DNA of 45,805 nucleotides from Chitinophagaceae bacterium. Lineage in GTDB: Bacteria > Bacteroidota > Bacteroidia > Chitinophagales > Chitinophagaceae. The stretch covers positions 1 to 45,805 of the forward strand of contig CANGIY010000025.1 of the NCBI GenBank assembly GCA_947454235.1, read 5' to 3'. The number at the start of each line of letters is the position of its first letter. The first letter of the stretch is position 1. Below are positions 9,491-17,835 of this stretch, piece by piece. Under the pieces are notes generated by a model. The model was not told the origin of the DNA. It searched no databases and saw only the letters and a list, made by a program, of their open reading frames with translations. The translations under genes were made by a program, and so were the position numbers.

Positions 9491-10498
9491 TTATTTCTTC
9501 TCGAAATAATTGTACCTACAGAAAATCATGGGAGTTATCCATTTTTTATTGTGGCGAGCCCCTGAGCGAGGTGCCGTTTTATACCATTTTCCTTCATCAA
9601 CGTGGTTGTAAATGTTTTCGGCGTAACGCCTGTAAACAACAGGTTGTGTTTCACCTCCGTAAGCCATACCCACTACAGGTCCATTGTATTTATTCTTAAA
9701 TGAATCTTCTCCCGAATAAAAATTCGTTTTAGGGTCCATTTCGCTGAGGAAGTAGGCTTTGCCTAAATTTAAAGTCCACTCCATGCTCACAAAAAGCCCG
9801 CTTTTCATTTGTATGAGTTTATCAGAAAGGTCAACCGAAACCCATTCACCGCCTTTTTTTGCGCCAACATACATTACAGTATCGGTCGCCAGTTCTTCGC
9901 CCGGTGCGCCTGTGCTGTCTTTATCGAAAATGTGCAAGGTGAATTTATTGTCGTGCCCACCTTCTTTTTTTATATACACATTGATGTCTTTAAGTGTGGC
10001 ATGCAGACTTGTGTCGCAGGGCAGGTAAATGGCAAGCTCATCTTTATATTTTAGGTAACAGCCATAGTCGGTGCTACCGCCGTCAACACCCGTAGTGCCT
10101 TCCTGTAAGTTCCCGCCTTTAGCTGAAACTTTAGCACTATTGAGGCTTATTACGGTTTTCTGCAGCACAATTACTATCGAATCGTCGTTCACATCGCCTA
10201 CCTCAATTTCGCGACTGTCGTAACCGGGGCATGAAATTTTAAATGCATCGATGGTATCGATGTCTACTTTCACATTGAACCGACCTTCTTTATTGCAGTA
10301 GATAAGTCCTTTTTTGTCTTCAAGTTCAATGACTGCCTGACTTAACCCAACGTGGTTTTTGTCGGTAACGCGCCCACGGAAATGAACTTCGTTGGCAAAA
10401 GTTGAAATTGAGCTGATTAAAAGTGTAAACAGGAGCGATAGCCTGCTAAGTTGTATTTGGACTCTATGTGTCAATATTGAAGCGAATTGAGTGTGCAA
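9491..10498 (-). CDS. CarboxypepD-regulatory-like surface protein
   Basis: The 335-residue product has an N-terminal hydrophobic signal (about residues 18-35, LSLLFTLLISSISTFA). Residues about 40-115 match a carboxypeptidase-regulatory-like/CarbopepD_reg_2 beta-sandwich (FRGRVTDKNHVGLSQAVIEL, KEGRFNVKVD, SCPGYDSREIEV, DSIVIVLQKT). The remaining 200 residues (YLPCDTSLHATLKDINVYIK, KGGEWVSVDLSD, GLFVSMEWTLN) form a second beta-rich region of unknown family. There is no membrane barrel, so this is not a TonB receptor. It is likely a periplasmic or surface protein. The ATG start keeps the signal peptide, though it is a little long. Confidence 0.65.
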   Translation of the reverse strand: MHTQFASILTHRVQIQLSRLSLLFTLLISSISTFANEVHFRGRVTDKNHVGLSQAVIELEDKKGLIYCNKEGRFNVKVDIDTIDAFKISCPGYDSREIEVGDVNDDSIVIVLQKTVISLNSAKVSAKGGNLQEGTTGVDGGSTDYGCYLKYKDELAIYLPCDTSLHATLKDINVYIKKEGGHDNKFTLHIFDKDSTGAPGEELATDTVMYVGAKKGGEWVSVDLSDKLIQMKSGLFVSMEWTLNLGKAYFLSEMDPKTNFYSGEDSFKNKYNGPVVGMAYGGETQPVVYRRYAENIYNHVDEGKWYKTAPRSGARHNKKWITPMIFCRYNYFEKK

Positions 10499-10583
10499 AG
10501 GATAAAATTAATGAAAATACCACAGCTAAATCTATGCCACATTATTTTCGGCTGATTGATTTATTTAACTGCCCAAAATTCTT

Positions 10584-10591
10584 TACGTTTG
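10584..10591 (+). promoter_or_regulatory. Candidate TAnnTTTG promoter of the leucine dehydrogenase gene
   Basis: TACGTTTG matches the TAnnTTTG consensus and ends 19 nt before the ATG at 10611, giving a short leader. The gap to the divergent gene is only 112 nt. No clear TTTG is seen at the -33 position. Confidence 0.45.
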
Positions 10592-10610
10592 TGCCAATAA
10601 AATAAAAAGT

Positions 10611-11684
10611 ATGCAACAATCTGTCATAGAATTAATGCAATCGATGGGGCACGAGCAAGTGATGTTTTGTACAGACGCTGCAACAGGCCTGAATGCTATT
10701 ATAGCAGTACACAACACTGTGTTGGGACCTTCGTTGGGCGGTACAAGGCTTTGGAACTATGCGAGCCACACCGATGCAATTGTTGATGCTCTTAGGTTAA
10801 GCCGTGGTATGACGTATAAGTCTGCTATCAGTGGTTTGAACCTTGGGGGGGGTAAAGCAGTGCTCATTGGTGATGCACAAAAATTGAAAAACGAAGCTTA
10901 CTGGCGTAGGTATGGTCGTTTTGTTGATAACCTGGGTGGTAAATATATTACTGCTGAAGACGTGAACACTTCTTCGAAAGACATGGAGTACATCTCAATG
11001 GAGACGAAACACGTTACGGGTGTTCCTGAATATTTGGGCGGAAGCGGAGACCCTTCTCCTGTAACAGCTTACGGTGTTTATGTGGGTATGAAGGCAGCTT
11101 GTAAAAAAGTGTACGGTAACGACAGCCTGAGTGGCAAGAAAGTATTGGTGCAAGGTGCAGGTAATGTTGGTCGTACATTGATCGACCATATTATTGAGGA
11201 AGGCGGAAAAGTTATTTTAAGCGATATCAACGAAACGAATATCAAGAAAGTAACTGACAAACATTCTGGTGTTACCGTTGTTGCTCCGTCTGAAATTTTC
11301 AATATGGAGTATGATATTTATGCTCCGTGCGCATTGGGTGCAACAGTAAATACTGATGCTATCAATAAAATGAAGTGTGCAATTATTGCCGGTGCTGCTA
11401 ACAATCAGCTTGCTGACGAAAACGTACACGGACCAATGCTTATTGAAAAAGGCATTACCTATGTGCCTGACTTCCTGATTAACGCAGGTGGTATCATCAA
11501 CATCAGTGTTGAGCGTGAAGGTTACAACAGGGCTAGGGCGATTGCTATTGTAGACAACATCTACGGTCGTACGCTTGAAAACTTCGAAATTGCTTCTCGC
11601 GACAATATCCACAATCAGTTGGCTGCTATGCGCATGGCTGAAAAAAGGATTAGCGATATCGCAAATTTGAAAAGAGGACTTTAA
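10611..11684 (+). CDS. Leucine dehydrogenase-type amino-acid dehydrogenase
   Basis: The 357-residue enzyme belongs to the Glu/Leu/Phe/Val dehydrogenase superfamily, which oxidatively deaminates an amino acid to the 2-oxo acid with NAD+. The N-terminal catalytic domain has LGPSLGGTR (38-46), the paired lysines in RGMTYKSAISGLNLGGGKAV (K70, K82) and the catalytic Asp in TAEDVN (D117). The C-terminal Rossmann fold carries GAGNVG (182-187). Length fits leucine dehydrogenase (about 360) rather than glutamate dehydrogenase (over 400), so Leu/Val/Ile are the likely substrates, although phenylalanine cannot be excluded. It is probably monocistronic, with a TAnnTTTG promoter and a strong terminator. 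A branched-chain aminotransferase lies at 42275. Confidence 0.88.
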   Translation: MQQSVIELMQSMGHEQVMFCTDAATGLNAIIAVHNTVLGPSLGGTRLWNYASHTDAIVDALRLSRGMTYKSAISGLNLGGGKAVLIGDAQKLKNEAYWRRYGRFVDNLGGKYITAEDVNTSSKDMEYISMETKHVTGVPEYLGGSGDPSPVTAYGVYVGMKAACKKVYGNDSLSGKKVLVQGAGNVGRTLIDHIIEEGGKVILSDINETNIKKVTDKHSGVTVVAPSEIFNMEYDIYAPCALGATVNTDAINKMKCAIIAGAANNQLADENVHGPMLIEKGITYVPDFLINAGGIINISVEREGYNRARAIAIVDNIYGRTLENFEIASRDNIHNQLAAMRMAEKRISDIANLKRGL

Positions 11685-11703
11685 TCTAATTAAAGCATAA
11701 TAC

Positions 11704-11738
11704 AGGCCGATGGAGAGTGTTTCTTCATCGGCCTTTTT
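11704..11738 (+). terminator. Rho-independent terminator
   Basis: A 9-bp stem (AGGCCGATG/CATCGGCCT) with a 13-nt loop is followed by TTTTT. It lies 19 nt after the leucine dehydrogenase stop. Confidence 0.92.
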
Positions 11739-11816
11739 ATTGGGGCTCACTGAATTGATGTTAGAAAAGATGGTGTTTGTCCCAAATTTTTTATTTTAGC
11801 CATAAATATTATTCGC

Positions 11817-13820
11817 ATGTCCAAAAAGAAACCGGTTTCGAATGTACCGCAGCCCCAACCAGCCAAGGTGCAAGCCGCCGCGCCCGAAGTAGTTTCAAAA
11901 GTGAAAGAGAACGAACCGTTTACCCTGTTCAGCTTTAAGGGGCAGGCACTTATTTTGGCACTTATCGGGCTAATTTTTTATGCAAATACTTTTTCAAGCT
12001 CGTGGGCGTATGACGACTTGCTGGTCATCAAGCAAAACGAATATGTGATGCAAGGCATGTCGGGCATACCAAAATTACTCGCAACAGATGCGTTTGAGAG
12101 TTATACCCGCAAACAAAACGAAAAGGCGAACCAATTGACCGGTGGCCGTTATCGTCCGCTTTCTATGGTGACATTTGCCATTGAGCAGACTTTTTTTGGT
12201 TCGAAGGATGTGGCTATTACCGATACCAGTGCGGTTGCACGCAAGCTCGTTGAGACTGCCAATAAAAAAGCAGAGGAGCGAATCATGCACATCAGGCATG
12301 TGGTAAATGTATTGTTGTACATTTTTTCTGCTATCGTATTGCTCAGGTTTTTACGTGGCACTGTATTTAAAAAGCTACCGCTGGCAGCCTTTTTAACGGC
12401 ACTTATTTTTGTCATTCACCCAATACATACCGAGGTGGTTGCCAATATCAAGAGCCGTGATGAGATAATGTCATTGTTGTTCATTACACTCACATTGCTT
12501 TCGGCACTCGATTACTTCGATACAAAAAATAAAAAATACCTTTTCTATTCATGCCTGTACACTCTGCTGGCATTGCTTTCGAAAGAGTACGGCATTGTGC
12601 TTGTATTTCTTATACCACTTACGTTGTACATGTTCCGCGATGCAAAACCGAAGGAGGCTTTTGGAGCAGTGTACATCTATTTTGCGCCTATTGCATTGTA
12701 TGGCATTATGCGCATGTCGTCGGTGGTTACAGGTGGCGAGCCTAATACCGATGTAATGAATAACCCTTACATTTTGGCTTCGGTGCCACAGAAGATAGCC
12801 ACTATTGTTACTGTGTTGCTGTTGTATGTAAAGTTGTTGTTTTTCCCTCATCCGCTCACGTCCGACTATACATTCAATCAGGTGCCTTATGTTGATTTCA
12901 GCAGTCCGTTGTTTTGGGCATCGCTGGCATTGCATGCAGGTTTAGTGTTCATGATGATCAAATGGTTGAAGGAGCGTCATGTGTTGGGTTATGCGTTAGC
13001 TACTTACTTCTTGTATTTGGGGCTGGTGTCTAATATTGTTGTGAATATTGGTTCACCGATGGGAGAGCGTCTTGTGTACCATTCATCGCTTGGTTTCGCC
13101 ATGATTCTGGGATGGGCATTGGCTCAGTTGTACCAAAAAATGAGCTCGGAAATTGCCGGTAAAGCGGTTGTAGGCGGTCTCATGCTGGTATTGGTAGGTG
13201 CAAGCGGCTTCAAAACCATTACCCGCAACCACGACTGGAGCGCCAATAAAATACTGTTTCTTAAAGACGCGCAAACAGCCACCAACAGTGTAATTGCGAA
13301 TACCAACGCAGGTATGGCGTGTATTGAATGGGCTGACGGAGAAACGACTGATAGCGCACAGAAAAACTGGTATCGCAAGGCTGTGAAGTACCTCGATAAA
13401 GCCATTTCCATTAACAACGAATATGTAGTGGCGCACCTGAATAGGGGTGTTTGTTACGTAAAACTGGGTGATATGGAAGCTGCTGCTGCTGATTGTGATT
13501 CAGTGCAGAAGATGTTCCCCGACCACCCGAATGGGGTATTTCTGGCTTACCTCGTTTCAGACTACTATAATAGACTTGGGCTTGCTGCTGCCAACCAAAA
13601 CAACCAGCCCGAGGCGATTAAATACTACATTAAAGCCTCATACGCATGGCCGTCAAATGCCGATATTATGTACAACCTTGCCTACGCTTATTGCAAAACG
13701 GGTGAATTCCAGTCGGCGTATGCGACACTGCAAAGGGCACTGGCTAATAAGCCCGATCATGCCAAGTGTAAAGAGCTAATGAACATTGTAAAAGCAGGGT
13801 TAGACCAAAAACATCCTTAA
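11817..13820 (+). CDS. GT-C-type membrane protein with C-terminal TPR repeats
   Basis: The 667-residue protein has a Pro/Ala/Lys-rich cytoplasmic N-terminus (1-38) and then about ten hydrophobic segments between residues 40 and 480. The first periplasmic loop contains AYDDLLVI and GRYRPLS, and a later loop has FVIHPIHTEVVANIKSRDE. These match GT-C-fold mannosyltransferase-like proteins related to eukaryotic TMTC, which also couple a GT-C core to TPRs. Residues about 510-660 hold three or more tetratricopeptide motifs (AVKYLDKAISINNEYVVAHL, AIKYYIKASYAWPSNADIMY). A role in lipid-linked glycan transfer to periplasmic proteins is an inference. The next gene starts 13 nt downstream, suggesting co-transcription. 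Confidence 0.72.
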   Translation: MSKKKPVSNVPQPQPAKVQAAAPEVVSKVKENEPFTLFSFKGQALILALIGLIFYANTFSSSWAYDDLLVIKQNEYVMQGMSGIPKLLATDAFESYTRKQNEKANQLTGGRYRPLSMVTFAIEQTFFGSKDVAITDTSAVARKLVETANKKAEERIMHIRHVVNVLLYIFSAIVLLRFLRGTVFKKLPLAAFLTALIFVIHPIHTEVVANIKSRDEIMSLLFITLTLLSALDYFDTKNKKYLFYSCLYTLLALLSKEYGIVLVFLIPLTLYMFRDAKPKEAFGAVYIYFAPIALYGIMRMSSVVTGGEPNTDVMNNPYILASVPQKIATIVTVLLLYVKLLFFPHPLTSDYTFNQVPYVDFSSPLFWASLALHAGLVFMMIKWLKERHVLGYALATYFLYLGLVSNIVVNIGSPMGERLVYHSSLGFAMILGWALAQLYQKMSSEIAGKAVVGGLMLVLVGASGFKTITRNHDWSANKILFLKDAQTATNSVIANTNAGMACIEWADGETTDSAQKNWYRKAVKYLDKAISINNEYVVAHLNRGVCYVKLGDMEAAAADCDSVQKMFPDHPNGVFLAYLVSDYYNRLGLAAANQNNQPEAIKYYIKASYAWPSNADIMYNLAYAYCKTGEFQSAYATLQRALANKPDHAKCKELMNIVKAGLDQKHP

Positions 13821-13833
13821 AAATCACTAAAAA

Positions 13834-14490
13834 GTGAACAAAAGGCAGCTTTGGCTGTATTTTTGTGCACTCAACTATATGTTCAGTACAATTGCTTTTT
13901 GGTCGCAGCCTATAATTGCCGCATTTACAGGATGGTTTACTACGTGGATAGCGTTTTACATGCTTTTTCACCCGCGTAAGGCATACAAAGTTTTTGGTGT
14001 CACTATTCAGGGTATTTTCCCAAAACGGAAGCACGCTTTCGCTACAAAATTGGGTAGGGTCGTATCTGGCGAGTTATTGCATTTCAATGAAATTGCCGAT
14101 AAAATCAAAGACCCTGAGGAGCTGGCGAAAGTGATGCCGCACATTGAGCAGCACATTGATACGTTCCTGAATGTGCGCCTGAAAGAAAAGCTGCCGGTGA
14201 TAGCCATGTTCGTTGGTGCTGGTACGCTCGATAAAATTAAAGAGGGACTGCTCGAAGAAATTAACCTGATGCTGCCCGAGGTGATTAGTAAGTTTGCCGA
14301 TAGCCTTTCAGATAAGATTGATATCCAGAAAATGGTGACAGACAAAGTGGCTAATTTTTCAAACGACAAGCTGGAAGAAGTGCTGCTTTCGGTGATGAAG
14401 AAAGAGTTTAAATTCATTGAGCTGATAGGTGGTGTATTCGGGTTTTTGATAGGCATTATCCAAATGCTGATTAGTGTGATGGCAGGGTAG
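13834..14490 (+). CDS. DUF445 family membrane protein
   Basis: The 218-residue product uses a GTG start 13 nt after the preceding stop; no ATG comes early enough to keep the first membrane segment. Two hydrophobic stretches at the N-terminus (about 5-45) and one at the C-terminus (about 195-215) flank a helical cytoplasmic or periplasmic middle (GRVVSGELLHFNEIADKI, LLEEINLMLPEVISKFADSL). This pattern agrees with DUF445 (YheB-like) membrane proteins, whose function is not established. It probably shares a transcript with the GT-C/TPR gene upstream. Confidence 0.7.
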   Translation: MNKRQLWLYFCALNYMFSTIAFWSQPIIAAFTGWFTTWIAFYMLFHPRKAYKVFGVTIQGIFPKRKHAFATKLGRVVSGELLHFNEIADKIKDPEELAKVMPHIEQHIDTFLNVRLKEKLPVIAMFVGAGTLDKIKEGLLEEINLMLPEVISKFADSLSDKIDIQKMVTDKVANFSNDKLEEVLLSVMKKEFKFIELIGGVFGFLIGIIQMLISVMAG

Positions 14491-14582
14491 TATTTGCCCC
14501 TTCAATACTGCAATTGATTGTGCGGTAACTTTTGTTGCGGGCAATTGCATTTTGGTTAATTTGCATCAAAATTATTCAGTCT

Positions 14583-15122
14583 ATGATGTACAAATTAGCA
14601 CTTTTGTTTTCTTTATTTTTATTTGCTGCGCCAAAGAATGAGGTGCCAAAAAGCATTTATGATTTTGAGGTTGACGGCCTACCGGGCGGTAAAATCAAGT
14701 TGTCAAAATTCAAGGGCAAGAAGATTTTGATAGTAAACACGGCCTCAAAATGTGGTTATACTTATCAATACGAGGGTCTCGAGAAATTGTACAAAAAGTA
14801 CCAGGACAAACTCGTGATTATTGGATTCCCTGCTAATAACTTTGGTGCGCAAGAACCGGGTTCCAATCAGGACATCGAGCAGTTTTGCAAGAAAAACTAC
14901 GGTGTTAGCTTCCCTATGGCAGCTAAAATTTCGGTGAAGGGTGAAAACATTCATGAGTTGTATTTGTGGCTCACTAAGAAGCGTTACAATGGTGTTTCTG
15001 ACAATGAAGTAGCGTGGAATTTCCAGAAATACCTGATTGACGAGAAAGGAAACTTCGTGACGTATTTCAAATCAGATGTAAAGCCTGATGATGCGCAACT
15101 GATAGATGCCATCAATAAATAA
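14583..15122 (+). CDS. Glutathione peroxidase-like thiol peroxidase
   Basis: The 179-residue protein reduces hydroperoxides using thiols (thioredoxin or glutathione). With the ATG at 14583 it starts with a short hydrophobic signal (MMYKLALLFSLFLFAA), so it is probably exported to the periplasm; a longer frame from a TTG at 14532 adds 17 residues and is less likely. The catalytic residues are visible: C57 in NTASKCGYT, Q90 in FPANNFGAQEPG, and W145-N146 in AWNFQKYL. The peroxidatic residue is Cys, not selenocysteine. Length is normal for the family (about 160-180 plus signal). The gap of 92 nt to the preceding gene includes a weak inverted repeat, so it may have its own promoter. Confidence 0.9.
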   Translation: MMYKLALLFSLFLFAAPKNEVPKSIYDFEVDGLPGGKIKLSKFKGKKILIVNTASKCGYTYQYEGLEKLYKKYQDKLVIIGFPANNFGAQEPGSNQDIEQFCKKNYGVSFPMAAKISVKGENIHELYLWLTKKRYNGVSDNEVAWNFQKYLIDEKGNFVTYFKSDVKPDDAQLIDAINK

Positions 15123-15157
15123 GTTCAAAAAATATACGGAGAAATCCAAAATAAAGT

Positions 15158-15187
15158 TTTGTAGTTCAGGATTGTTTCCTATCTTTG
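15158..15187 (+). promoter_or_regulatory. Promoter of tRNA-Phe
   Basis: TTTG at 15158-15161, a spacer of 18 nt, then TATCTTTG at 15180-15187. This is a full match to the Bacteroidota housekeeping promoter. The tRNA gene begins 14 nt after the -7 element, leaving a leader of a few nucleotides. Confidence 0.75.
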
Positions 15188-15201
15188 CACTCCCAAAACG
15201 A

Positions 15202-15274
15202 GGTGTGGTAGCTCAGTTGGTAGAGCAAAGGACTGAAAATCCTTGTGTCGGGGGTTCAACTCCCTCCCACACCA
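15202..15274 (+). tRNA. tRNA-Phe (GAA)
   Basis: A complete 73-nt cloverleaf. The acceptor stem is GGTGTGG/CCACACC, the D stem GCTC/GAGC, the anticodon stem AAGGA/TCCTT with loop CTGAAAA (anticodon GAA at 15235-15237), a 5-nt variable loop, a T stem with TTCAACT loop, and discriminator A73. The 3' CCA is not encoded. A strong promoter lies upstream and a hairpin terminator downstream, so it is a single-gene transcription unit. Confidence 0.97.
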
Positions 15275-15281
15275 CCTCTAT

Positions 15282-15330
15282 AAGCGGAGAAAGTTAAAGC
15301 GAGAGCGATAACTTCTCCGCTTTTCTTTTT
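15282..15330 (+). terminator. Terminator after tRNA-Phe
   Basis: Arms AAGCGGAGAAAGTT (15282-15295) and AACTTCTCCGCTT (15310-15322) pair with a single bulged A, followed by a T-rich tract (TTTTCTTTTT). Confidence 0.85.
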
Positions 15331-15436
15331 AGGCGATTTTTGAGTAAAAATTGCTGCGCGGTGAGGGGTTTTGTGTGGTGTGATTTTGATTTCTTGTTGT
15401 TTTTATTTGATATGGTCGAGTTCGAGTCAGGAGTTC

Positions 15437-15455
15437 TCCCGAGTTAAACCCGGGA
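15437..15455. repeat. Palindromic unit
   Basis: A 19-nt near-perfect palindrome: TCCCG and CGGGA at the ends, GTT and AAC inside, one A/C mismatch in each arm and a single central A. It opens the cluster of palindromes after tRNA-Phe. Confidence 0.5.
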
Positions 15456-15477
15456 CAGGCGGTTCATTTCTATAGAC

Positions 15478-15520
15478 ACAGGAGCGCTGCGCTAACTCCT
15501 GCGTCAGATTTCAAAAATCA
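15478..15520 (+). repeat. 43-nt direct repeat, copy 1
   Basis: This 43-nt unit recurs at 15601-15643 with two mismatches. It contains nested inverted repeats: CAGGAG/CTCCTG as the outer arms and AGCGC/GCGCT inside, so it can fold into a compact hairpin. Confidence 0.7.
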
Positions 15521-15531
15521 GCACATCTGGT

Positions 15532-15547
15532 CGAAGCTTCCGCTTCG
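15532..15547. repeat. Short palindrome with TTCC loop
   Basis: Perfect 6-bp arms CGAAGC/GCTTCG around a TTCC loop, lying between the two 43-nt repeats. Confidence 0.55.
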
Positions 15548-15559
15548 TCCTAATTCTGT

Positions 15560-15575
15560 GCAAGCATCCGCTTGC
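15560..15575. repeat. Short palindrome with ATCC loop
   Basis: Perfect 6-bp arms GCAAGC/GCTTGC around an ATCC loop. It is built like the palindrome 12 nt upstream (same spacing, loop differing in one base), which suggests a shared origin. Confidence 0.55.
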
Positions 15576-15600
15576 GACACACTCACCAAGTACTTTTGCT

Positions 15601-15643
15601 ACAGGAGCGCTGCGCTAACTCCTGCGCCAGATGTCAAAAATCA
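15601..15643 (+). repeat. 43-nt direct repeat, copy 2
   Basis: Second copy of the 15478-15520 unit, 41 of 43 positions identical, with the hairpin arms fully conserved; both differences lie outside the arms. Confidence 0.7.
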
Positions 15644-15681
15644 TCCTGCAAATCTTAATTCAGACAAACGACAAACAAAAA

Positions 15682-17766
15682 TCACTTCTTATCACCCGGT
15701 AAGTTGCGGCTAAAGCGCATCCCTTTGTTATTGAAATAAAAGTTCATACCTCCACCACTGATGCCACTTTTGGCTTGTGCCAGGGTGACCGTGTAAATTT
15801 TTTGGCTGGTTCCGTCAAATGCTACTCCGGCATCATCAACTGTGAGGCTATCTAATAAAACTTGATTTTTATGGTTCACCATGTAGGGTAAACCTCTTTT
15901 TAGCAAGTCATTTTTTTGTCGCGGCGCATTATTACGGTCCAGTCTGTCAAGCCCATAATAACTTCGGTGATTACGAATTGGGGCATTGTCAACAATGAAA
16001 AGTTCGGAGCAGCGGACTTTAAACTGGTTGTATTTAAAGCTTACCTCCGGGTAAACAATTTTGCCATCAATGGAAATGATGCCACTATGCCCTACGGTAT
16101 CTTCGGCCATAAAGTAGCCCATAAAAGGATCGTTGAAACCATCATAAACATTCGAGTAAAATTGGTTGTGTCCTGTTCTTAATCCCAGACTGTCGGTGTG
16201 CCAGTGTAGTTTATACTTGCCAATGTAGGGTGCCGGTTTACCGCCTTCGGTAATTAGATAATAAGTGAAATCATGAGCGGTATATCTTCCATTCCCTTCA
16301 AAGCTGCGCGTATATACTTCGTAAGCGTCATCATCTCTTGAAACTGCATAAAAAACATTGTTGTGAAAGTATGCACACTCTATGGAGTTCTCCTGATCCG
16401 GAATCATCACCTTGCCATCAAAAGTTTCTACCCGGTAGTAGGGCTTATGCAGTTTTGTTTCGCCTGATATTAAAATCAGGTTATTGCTATCGTTAATGAT
16501 GCTGATTGAAGCGTCGGTTTTTCGGGGAGCAATGACATAGTTACCATTGGTGTCAATAACCGCTCCATACCGGGCAACAGAATCGCCATCGGTAATACCG
16601 CGCACGGAGTACATTCTTTTTGTCTGAAACACACCTCCCGAGGCGCCCCAAAGAATGCTGTCTTTTTTGAACTCGTTCATCAGCGAATCGCCGATTTTTA
16701 TTTTATGGATGTGGGGTAGGTGGGAGTTATAGACTTCGAGGTTGGTTGCATGTTGGTTTGGCAGTGTTGGTTTGGTAGGGTGGTATAAATCAATCCAATC
16801 CGAAAGTTCACTGAGGTTATTGATGTCAAGGTATTTGATGCCCTGACAAGTTCGTTTTGCAGAATCAGTAATCCACTGCGAAACAACAATTGTGTCGTGA
16901 GTGAACCATAACGCCAGATAGGTACAAGGTAAAATGAGTTTGTGGTTTTTATTCATAAGCCCGTATTTGCCGCTTGAGTCGTGAACAGGGTATAGATCAT
17001 GATGCGGGAACTCGACATCGTAACCCTTTGCCTCCCATACAATTTTTCCGTTGGTGTCGCCAATAGCAGAACCCTTTCTCCTGAAAAGTTTTATTTGGTT
17101 GTTATTGTCTTTATCAATCCAGATGTTGTAATAAATGCCGGGGTAGATAACGCGGTTTTTGCCGTCAATCAGTCCCATGTTTTCACCCTTTCTTATCACG
17201 AAGTACTTGTTTGATGAAAAAGGGTAACCATCAATATCAATACCGTCGTACTCAAAAGGAATCAGGGTGCGGCCGAGCGTGTCGATGATGCCGAACTTGC
17301 CATTCTTACACATTTTAGCCGCCATGCAACCGAGTGCTTCAATTTTTGTAAAATACCCCGACCGGGTAAAACCATTTCCTGCATCGGTTTTGTCGTAGAC
17401 ACTTGCGAGTATTTCTTTGTTATTGGAATCTATTACACACCACTTGCCCGACTTTCCCTTAGCATTGTAGTAGGCTCCCACCGGTGAATTGTAAAAAGTA
17501 CCGTTCCAATTTCTGTACGGAGGAATGATATATTTTCCTGCTTTATTAATCACACAGCGCCTGTCGTCGGAGTAAACTATAGCTCGTTCTCCATTGAAAA
17601 ATTGAACATACTGCCATTTTGGAGCAATCACAACATTGCCGTTGGTATCAGCATAACCCCATTTTTCGCCATCCAAAAACGGAATCAAATCAGGCATTTG
17701 TTGTGCGGTTGCTGATGTCGCACAGCAAAGCAGTAAGGATATGGTATTGATGAGATGTTTGAGCAT
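15682..17766 (-). CDS. Secreted WG-repeat protein
   Basis: The 694-residue product has a signal peptide (INTISLLLCCATSATA-QQ). The rest consists of degenerate WG repeats, recognisable by GEKWGYADTNGNVVIAPKW, GKFGIIDTLGRTLIPFEYDG, GENMGLIDGKNRVIYPG, SGKYGLMNKNHKLILPCTY and YGAVIDTNGNYVIAPRK. WG repeats form beta-rich surface modules, often in secreted or cell-envelope proteins; no enzymatic activity is evident and the binding partner is unknown. There is no T9SS sorting domain at the C-terminus (it ends NLPGDKK), so it is probably periplasmic or exported another way. The start at 17766 is fixed by the signal peptide. The tRNA-Asn unit and its terminator lie directly upstream. Confidence 0.8.
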   Translation of the reverse strand: MLKHLINTISLLLCCATSATAQQMPDLIPFLDGEKWGYADTNGNVVIAPKWQYVQFFNGERAIVYSDDRRCVINKAGKYIIPPYRNWNGTFYNSPVGAYYNAKGKSGKWCVIDSNNKEILASVYDKTDAGNGFTRSGYFTKIEALGCMAAKMCKNGKFGIIDTLGRTLIPFEYDGIDIDGYPFSSNKYFVIRKGENMGLIDGKNRVIYPGIYYNIWIDKDNNNQIKLFRRKGSAIGDTNGKIVWEAKGYDVEFPHHDLYPVHDSSGKYGLMNKNHKLILPCTYLALWFTHDTIVVSQWITDSAKRTCQGIKYLDINNLSELSDWIDLYHPTKPTLPNQHATNLEVYNSHLPHIHKIKIGDSLMNEFKKDSILWGASGGVFQTKRMYSVRGITDGDSVARYGAVIDTNGNYVIAPRKTDASISIINDSNNLILISGETKLHKPYYRVETFDGKVMIPDQENSIECAYFHNNVFYAVSRDDDAYEVYTRSFEGNGRYTAHDFTYYLITEGGKPAPYIGKYKLHWHTDSLGLRTGHNQFYSNVYDGFNDPFMGYFMAEDTVGHSGIISIDGKIVYPEVSFKYNQFKVRCSELFIVDNAPIRNHRSYYGLDRLDRNNAPRQKNDLLKRGLPYMVNHKNQVLLDSLTVDDAGVAFDGTSQKIYTVTLAQAKSGISGGGMNFYFNNKGMRFSRNLPGDKK

Positions 17767-17804
17767 GGTGGTATGGCAAAGGTAGGGGAGAAGCCACCCA
17801 AAAT

Positions 17805-17828
17805 GAAAAAAGCCGCATTACTGCGGCT
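17805..17828 (-). terminator. Terminator after tRNA-Asn
   Basis: On the minus strand, 7-bp arms AGCCGCA/TGCGGCT with a 4-nt loop are followed by TTTTTT. It lies 7 nt after the tRNA 3' end. Confidence 0.88.
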
Positions 17829-17835
17829 TTTTTTG

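Larger units (their letters stand above)
15331..15681. other. Intergenic region with palindromic repeat cluster
   Basis: About 350 nt without a coding frame I can support. The first 80 nt are plain AT-rich spacer. From about 15437 to 15643 there are five palindromic units, described separately. The last 40 nt run into the stop of the WG-repeat gene and show no clear terminator. Confidence 0.6.

Noticed and set aside
14532-14582. TTG-initiated extension of the glutathione peroxidase
   Set aside because: An ATG at 14583 gives a normal signal peptide, while the added residues look like untranslated leader.
15478-15643. Integron attC sites
   Set aside because: The repeats fold well and contain GCTAAC, but the conserved RYYYAAC/GTTRRRY core sites do not fit and no integrase is present.
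15202-15681. Genomic island inserted at tRNA-Phe
   Set aside because: No integrase follows, and I see no second copy of the tRNA 3' end downstream; the WG-repeat gene and tRNA-Asn next to it look like ordinary chromosome.
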